Shown: piece by piece, positions 59,633-64,000 of the stretch
How the letters are laid out: every line of letters begins with the position of its first letter
Position numbering within the stretch: position 1 is the stretch's first letter
Notes under the pieces: model-generated
Told to the model about the DNA's origin: nothing
The model's input: only the letters and a program-made list of their open reading frames with translations
Databases searched by the model: none
Assembly (NCBI RefSeq): GCF_000314895.2
Contig: NZ_CM001773.1
Location: forward strand, 3,792,780-3,856,779
Length of the DNA: 64,000 nt
Source: Providencia sneebia DSM 19967
GTDB lineage: Bacteria; Pseudomonadota; Gammaproteobacteria; Enterobacterales; Enterobacteriaceae
Direction: 5' to 3'
Made by a program: the position numbers and the translations under genes

Positions 59633-60172
59633 TTACCACATTAAATCATCTGGAATTTTAAAATCTGCATACGGGTCATCTTCATCTTGCTCTTCTTGGC
59701 TAAGTGCATTATTTAATAAAATGCTCTCAGCATCTCTTTGCATGATTTTATCCGCGACACTTGCAGGAATAATGGCATATTCAATTTTGCCATTGCTATC
59801 TACAATAAGACGAGCAATCGCAAGACGACCACTTATGAGCTGAGATTGTGTCAATTTATCAACAATAATATTTTTAATGACGTTGCTGTCAGTGAAATTA
59901 AAATCAATATCCCCTTTTGTTGGAATAATTCGATTCATCTCAATTAACTGTTTTACCTGAGCTTTATATTCTTTCGATAAAGCGACCTGCTTTTGCTGCT
60001 CATTAAGTTGTTTATCACGCTCAAGTTGCGCTTTCTTATTCTCTTCAACCGCTTCTCTCGCCTCACGCGCCTGAACACGTGATTTTTTAGCCGTTCTTTG
60101 TACTTTTGCCATCTTTTTGCTGGTCACAAGGCCGGCTTTTAACATCTGTTCTTGTAAAGTAAGTTTCGCCAT
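59633..60172 (-). CDS. yaiL: DUF2058 (YaiL-like) nucleoprotein
   Basis: This 179-aa protein starts MAKLTLQEQMLKAGLVTSKKMAKVQRTAKKSRVQAREAREA, the typical DUF2058 N-terminus with a long basic helical region, and ends with a compact domain (LISGRLAIARLIVDSNGKIEYAIIPASVADKI) and an acidic tail. The length matches E. coli YaiL (179 aa). Nucleic-acid association is the family assumption; molecular function is unknown. Confidence 0.88.
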   Translation of the reverse strand: MAKLTLQEQMLKAGLVTSKKMAKVQRTAKKSRVQAREAREAVEENKKAQLERDKQLNEQQKQVALSKEYKAQVKQLIEMNRIIPTKGDIDFNFTDSNVIKNIIVDKLTQSQLISGRLAIARLIVDSNGKIEYAIIPASVADKIMQRDAESILLNNALSQEEQDEDDPYADFKIPDDLMW

Positions 60173-60647
60173 TTTTCTATCTGCATTAATTAAGTCATTT
60201 ATCCGATTATACCTGTAATTTTTAAGAGTGCATTAAACGGCTTAATTGACTGGCTCATTATGATGAAGATAAAAGATTAACAACAAGTCATTGTACGGTT
60301 TGCAAGATACAAAATAGATGCAAAGCCATGAATATCCCATAAGGAAGGTGTAATTCAGCGTCTACCATTTTTCAAAAAATATTTATCCTTCTTTTCTAAT
60401 TCTTCCAAGATGAATAAGGGCATGTCAATTTATACCGCGACTTAATTCTAATGACATAGTGATGGCATACATAATATTAAAGACTTAATTATTACTCTTA
60501 TATTGCTATTTTGAGAAAAATAACACCATATAAACCTATATTGAGTAGAAGAATTTTCTAAATTTGTGATTTTGATTAATGAATAAGATAAATTTTTATT
60601 CTCATTATTCCTTATAATAAGGTTCTTAATATTGATATGGTGGTTTT
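60173..60647. other. Intergenic region between yaiL-like and DMT genes
   Basis: These 475 bases of AT-rich sequence separate divergent genes. No small gene, RNA or notable repeat is seen. Confidence 0.5.
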
Positions 60648-61574
60648 ATGCAACGAATTATTGTGATTCTGCTTTTTGCCGTTGTGACATTTACATGGGG
60701 AACAACATGGTTAGCGATGAAAATTGCAGGAGAGAGTATTCCTCCTTTATTTGCGACAGGATTACGTTTCCTTTCCGCATCACCATTCTTATTTATCTTA
60801 TTAATTTCTTTTAAAAAACCAATATTATTCCCACAGGGCCAACGTATTTTTCAACTGATAATTTGTTTATTCTATTTTGCAATTCCATTTTCTTTAATGA
60901 TATATGGTGAGCTTTATGTAAGCGCGAGCTTGGCTGCTATCATTTTTTCTATTATGCCTGTTGCCGTCTTAGTCGCATCAATAATATTACTCAAAGAATC
61001 AGTCAATCTTTATCAAGTTACAGGGTTAATTGTGACGCTCTTGGCATTAACTTTAATCTTAATTAATGAGTCAATTGACAGCTTAAATGGGGAAAGCATA
61101 GGAATTATAGCACTATTAAGTGCCGTTATATTGCATGCCTTTCTATATACTAAAACGAAAAAGATATGCAGTTCTATTTCTGTGCTTACCTTTAATGCTT
61201 TACCGTGTTTAGGTGCCGGATTACTACTTACGGCTGCAGGATGGTGGTTAGAACATCCGAATATCACGTTGGTGTCAGTTAATTCATTATATGCCGTTAT
61301 TTATTTAGGTGCATTTGCTGGCGTATTTGGAATTATGAGTTATTTTTTACTACAGAAAAAAGCGACACCTTTTCAAGCTTCAATGGTTTTTTTAATTTTT
61401 CCATTAGTCGCTATCTCGCTAGATACATTAATTTATGAAAAATCAATTGCCGATGAATCAATGCTTCTTCTTTTACCTTTAGGTGTGGGAATGTTTTTAC
61501 TCCTGCGAGGAAATACATTATCGAGTAAAGAGAATGAATCAATACCCTCAAAAACAATTGAGAGTGAGGCTTAA
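60648..61574 (+). CDS. EamA-family (DMT) transporter
   Basis: This 308-aa protein has ten predicted membrane segments in two EamA repeats, starting MQRIIVILLFAVVTFTWGTTWLAMKIAGESIPPLFATGLRFLSA, the usual first-repeat signature, and PVAVLVASIILLKESVNLYQVTGL at its end. The second repeat has FAGVFGIMSYFLLQKKATPFQASMVFLIFPLVAISLDTLIYEKS. It is a drug/metabolite exporter-type permease; the substrate cannot be predicted. It is monocistronic. Confidence 0.88.
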   Translation: MQRIIVILLFAVVTFTWGTTWLAMKIAGESIPPLFATGLRFLSASPFLFILLISFKKPILFPQGQRIFQLIICLFYFAIPFSLMIYGELYVSASLAAIIFSIMPVAVLVASIILLKESVNLYQVTGLIVTLLALTLILINESIDSLNGESIGIIALLSAVILHAFLYTKTKKICSSISVLTFNALPCLGAGLLLTAAGWWLEHPNITLVSVNSLYAVIYLGAFAGVFGIMSYFLLQKKATPFQASMVFLIFPLVAISLDTLIYEKSIADESMLLLLPLGVGMFLLLRGNTLSSKENESIPSKTIESEA

Positions 61575-62140
61575 AAACCAACCTAAGCTATTTGTCACAT
61601 TATTAGTTAGCAGCATGCTTTTGTTGCTAACGACATATGTTGACCACACAAAACTACTGTATTAAATAACACATTATTTTTAATTTGAGCAAATCTAGTG
61701 AAGCCAAATACAAACGATATGATACCTCTATGGTTTATTTCGGTGTAAGTCTGGAAGAAGAAACTCAGGCTATCCACAACAATCTCGATCGAGGGTAACA
61801 TTTTTGTATTAGCTCAGACTTTCGCTGATACGGTTTATATGTAAAACATGGTTAAACCTGACAGGTTTATTTGAACGAAAAGTGGAAACCTAACCGATAA
61901 CTGTAATAAATATCCTCCGGCATAGCCGGAGGTTTTTAATATGCGCCTATAAGGCTTTATTGCCTGCCGCGCCCTAACAGGCGCATATAACGGCTCTGAC
62001 ATTTGTTTCTATGAGTTACTTACTGCCCGTAAACGGGCTACCCGGATATATTCACTCGGAGGTTGATGTGGGTTGAGTTAGATTGACATGCATTGACTGG
62101 AAACGTGGGGAAAGCCTTACAAACACTGGATTTCAGATAC
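61575..62140. other. Hairpin-rich non-coding stretch left of the island boundary
   Basis: No full gene is seen. A 37-codon open stretch (61685-61798, reading SEAKYKRYDTSMVYFGVSLEE) looks protein-like but has no start signal and may be a gene remnant. Structures in order are GTTAGCA/TGCTAAC (61605-61631), the terminator at 61914-61937, ATGCGCCT/AGGCGCAT (61941-61948 with 61979-61986), and GCCCGT/ACGGGC (62025-62038). The cluster resembles the end of a mobile or repeated element, but I cannot name it. Confidence 0.45.
61914..61937 (+). terminator. GC-rich intrinsic terminator
   Basis: CCTCCGGC (61914-61921) pairs with GCCGGAGG (61925-61932) around ATA, followed by TTTTT. It is strong, but no obvious gene precedes it directly. 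Confidence 0.8.
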
Positions 62141-62164
62141 AAAAAAAGACGTCGGTTGACGTCT
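62141..62164 (-). terminator. Terminator downstream of the tRNA-Leu remnant (minus strand)
   Basis: AGACGTC (62147-62153) pairs with GACGTCT (62158-62164) around GGTT. The seven A's at 62141-62147 form the U run on the minus strand. It is placed as expected for a tRNA gene reading leftwards. Confidence 0.85.
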
Positions 62165-62177
62165 CTTGATGTTCTTA

Positions 62178-62197
62178 TGGTGCGAAGGCCGGACTCG
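62178..62197 (-). other. tRNA-Leu 3'-end copy: attachment site at a genomic-island boundary
   Basis: On the minus strand this reads CGAGTCCGGCCTTCGCACCA: the 3' half of a T arm, an acceptor strand and CCA. It nearly matches the end of E. coli leuX tRNA-Leu (CAA). The upstream tRNA body is absent, because the sequence beyond 62197 does not continue the T arm. A terminator follows in the tRNA direction. This is the signature of an attR-type core left by integration into a tRNA gene, with the intact tRNA at the far end of the island, outside the window. Confidence 0.75.
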
Positions 62198-62200
62198 TAC

Positions 62201-62270
62201 TTTACAGATAATGCATTGCTTTTATTCAGTATAAATTTACAGATAATTTTTTGTATACTTAAATGTATAC
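62201..62270. repeat. Short repeats next to the attachment core
   Basis: TTTACAGATAAT occurs at 62201-62212 and 62236-62247, and GTATAC at 62253-62258 and 62265-62270 (inverted, six bases apart). Repeats of this kind beside an att core can be integrase arm-type or excisionase sites. Function is inferred from position only. Confidence 0.45.
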
Positions 62271-62496
62271 TCAGTAGTTTGGGGTTTGAAAACTAAATTA
62301 ATTAGCATCACTCCCTCTCTTATATAAGCTTCTGCCATAATACCATTTTATCCTTCTTGTTGGACATTATTAAAATACTAACACCCTATCTCTTATCTAT
62401 TGTAATCCTTAGTAATTGTTAAAAATAACTTGTCAATGCCTTAACACTGCTCAACAACAACATTTAACTTAAGTGCAATTACGTTTAAGGACAGAC

Positions 62497-63405
62497 ATGG
62501 CTATAGGCTATTTTTTACGTGTTGGTGATAAAACAACTTGCGGTAGTCAGATTCTGACGGGTGATAATACTTTTATATTTCATGGAAGATCGGCTGCACG
62601 TCAGGGCGATCTAGTTACCTGTGGAAAGCATTCTGGGACATACAACATACTTGGTGGCGTTAGCAATGTATGGGGTAATGGCAGAATGATGGCGGGAACA
62701 CTGGATAGCTTTAGCTCCTGTCCATGCAAAGCAAGACTGATAAACTCGATCACTGATTGCTACAGCAAAGAAGATGAACCGATGTCTCGCGCATATAACC
62801 CTGTAGCTACCCAGGCTCCTATTCAGCAAACAATTAGCCAACCAAGTAATCATTATGCTCCTCCTATTATTGCCAATAACAGCAACAAAATTAAAATTGA
62901 TGCGCAACACCTAATTGATTGTGCTGATGAGCTTTGTGAAAAACACCTCTATTATCCAGACATAAAGAATGCATTCCAAAGTCAAGTAGAAGCTTTTGCT
63001 TATCTTATTGTTGATCAAGTTGAATCTGGCCAAAAAAGTTATGAACAAGGTTCTGCCGAGTTAAAGCAGGAAGAGAAAAGCTTACTGGAACAATCACTAA
63101 ACTGGTTAACTAATGGTCTTTCAATTTTTGGTGGTGCAGGCATGGTGTGGGCTGGTGGTGCATTATGTGGAACAGGGCTTGGCTGTATTATCGGAGCTCC
63201 TTTAATTGCACATGGCGCTAATGGTATTTACGAGGGTATAGAAGGTTTAGTAGAAGGACGAGACGATATCGATGGCCCACTAAGAGATACATTATTCAAT
63301 TGGAGTATACTCGTTTCAGCTGTGATCATTTTATTATTTTATTATTTTATTATTTTATTTAAAAATGATATGGGCATTAGAGTCTTTAGGACGGCGTTAA
63401 TATAG
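62497..63405 (+). CDS. PAAR-domain protein with DUF4225-like C-terminus (T6SS effector candidate), possibly truncated
   Basis: The ATG at 62497 (AAGGA upstream) gives 302 aa. Residues 1-90 form a PAAR domain (MAIGYFLRVGDKTTCGSQILTGDNTFIFHGRSAARQGDLVTCGKHSGTYNILGG, then GSFSSCPCKA-like metal-site cysteines). The middle is helical. Residues 205-265 (GLSIFGGAGMVWAGGALCGTGLGCIIGAPLIAHGANGIYEGIEGLVEGRDDIDGPLRD) match what I recall of DUF4225 proteins. The end, from about 270, is a hydrophobic tail encoded by an 8-bp repeat, unlike the usual continuation. PAAR proteins tip the type VI spike and carry toxins. No immunity gene is identified. Confidence 0.75.
   Translation: MAIGYFLRVGDKTTCGSQILTGDNTFIFHGRSAARQGDLVTCGKHSGTYNILGGVSNVWGNGRMMAGTLDSFSSCPCKARLINSITDCYSKEDEPMSRAYNPVATQAPIQQTISQPSNHYAPPIIANNSNKIKIDAQHLIDCADELCEKHLYYPDIKNAFQSQVEAFAYLIVDQVESGQKSYEQGSAELKQEEKSLLEQSLNWLTNGLSIFGGAGMVWAGGALCGTGLGCIIGAPLIAHGANGIYEGIEGLVEGRDDIDGPLRDTLFNWSILVSAVIILLFYYFIILFKNDMGIRVFRTALI
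63328..63359 (+). repeat. Four tandem copies of an 8-bp repeat inside the PAAR gene
   Basis: ATTTTATT occurs exactly four times in a row within the coding frame. Eight is not a multiple of three, so gain or loss of a unit changes the reading frame and the C-terminus. Such repeats are classic slippage tracts. Confidence 0.85.
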
Positions 63406-63427
63406 GGTAGAGCCTTAGTCTCTACCC
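63405..63427 (+). terminator. Hairpin after the PAAR gene
   Basis: GGGTAGAG (63405-63412) pairs with CTCTACCC (63420-63427), overlapping the stop codon. It lies between convergent genes. Probable terminator without a long U run. Confidence 0.6.
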
Positions 63428-63460
63428 ACATTATACCCACCCTAAGCATTCAATGGAGCT

Positions 63461-64000
63461 TCATTTGTTAATATACTCATACATCTTTTCAGTCATCACC
63501 CACAGCGCCTTATTCAATTTAATATCCCCATCAATACCGTTCACTGAACGAGTACGAGCGCGTTTACCTTTCGCATTTCTGCCTGATAATCCCCCTTTAA
63601 TTAAATTTTCTTGCAAACGTTGGTACACCGTCCAAAGATCGTCCTTCTTATCTTCTACACGGCGTGGTTGTAATACTTGCGCTTCGGTGATCGGTTGATG
63701 TTCTTCGCCATAACGATACATGAGAGCGGCTTGGGCGAAGATCTGTTGTGCTGGTGGCGGTAATTGTAAGGACTGCATTTGCTCACGTTTTTCAGCGATA
63801 GCATCAAACGTACCTAACACTTCGTAAGCCCCTTCAATCACTTTATCGACGACATTACCTTTGTGTGGAACTCTGACCTCTCCAAAGGTATCGCCACAAA
63901 CCAGCCCATTTTGACAAACATAGCGAAAAAAGCCGGGTAACATTTGATAGCTACTCGAACCATCATGGCTATTGAGTAAGATGATTTCAGGCACTTGGCT
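63461..64000 (-). CDS. DUF932 protein of mobile elements, C-terminal part (5' end outside window)
   Basis: The frame stays open to the window edge, so the start lies to the right; about 180 residues are visible. EIILLNSHDGSSSYQMLPGFFRYVCQNGLVCGDTFGEVRVPHKGNVVDKVIEGAYEVL is the characteristic DUF932 core, found in proteins such as YafZ of cryptic prophages, plasmids and integrative elements. The end (GLSGRNAKGKRARTRSVNGIDGDIKLNKALWVMTEKMYEYIN) is also typical. Function is unknown. It supports the view that DNA right of 62.2 kb is an integrated island. Confidence 0.88.
   Translation of the reverse strand, partial: SQVPEIILLNSHDGSSSYQMLPGFFRYVCQNGLVCGDTFGEVRVPHKGNVVDKVIEGAYEVLGTFDAIAEKREQMQSLQLPPPAQQIFAQAALMYRYGEEHQPITEAQVLQPRRVEDKKDDLWTVYQRLQENLIKGGLSGRNAKGKRARTRSVNGIDGDIKLNKALWVMTEKMYEYINK

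Overview
The window looks like chromosomal DNA of an AT-rich enterobacterium of the Morganellaceae, most likely Providencia. This is inferred from clear E. coli-like core genes in E. coli-like order (metH/iclR, lysC, pgi, ubiCA, plsB, dgkA, lexA, zur), two 127-bp ERIC elements, an MR/P-like fimbrial operon and a patA/patB/ape-like peptidoglycan O-acetylation cluster. No species can be proven from the sequence alone.

Layout. 2-2.0 kb: 3' part of an RND efflux permease. 2.1-3.7 kb: an arnT-type lipid A aminoarabinose transferase broken by a one-base deletion in a homopolymer. 4.3-9 kb: metY with a structured leader and MetR-like box, dcuC, an orphan recX and a small unknown gene. 9.2-14 kb: a Bax-like glucosaminidase, then an MBOAT acyltransferase and two SGNH enzymes. 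14-17.2 kb: gluconate uptake and phosphorylation (gntU, gntK) with two GntR operators and gntR. 17.3-24 kb: a MolABC-like ABC importer, a methyltransferase, ModD and a TonB-dependent receptor. Both the operon start and the receptor gene carry 24-bp ModE-type palindromes, so this looks like an outer-membrane-to-cytoplasm molybdate (or tungstate/metallophore) uptake system. Its permease gene has an in-frame stop.

24.4-32.4 kb: a MarT-like membrane transcription factor with a FidL-like partner, convergent with a seven-gene chaperone-usher operon ending in an MrpH-like zinc-site tip adhesin. 33.5-43 kb: core genes zur, lexA, dgkA, plsB, ubiA, ubiC, pgi, lysC. 43-50.7 kb: a Sel1-repeat protein, an unknown protein, paired ERIC elements, metH and iclR. 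50.7-54.4 kb: two cell-wall amidase-type genes and aceK without aceBA. 54.9-55.3 kb: a decayed small membrane protein gene. 55.3-57.7 kb: norR divergent from a ytfE-type iron-sulfur repair gene, with three GT-N7-AC NorR sites and a sigma-54 promoter between them. 58-61.6 kb: small housekeeping or unknown genes.

61.6-64 kb: a hairpin-rich non-coding stretch leads to a 20-nt copy of a tRNA-Leu 3' end plus its terminator at 62.14-62.20 kb. This is best read as the boundary of a genomic island that runs rightwards out of the window. The visible island part carries a PAAR/DUF4225-like effector with a four-copy 8-bp repeat, and a DUF932 gene typical of mobile elements.
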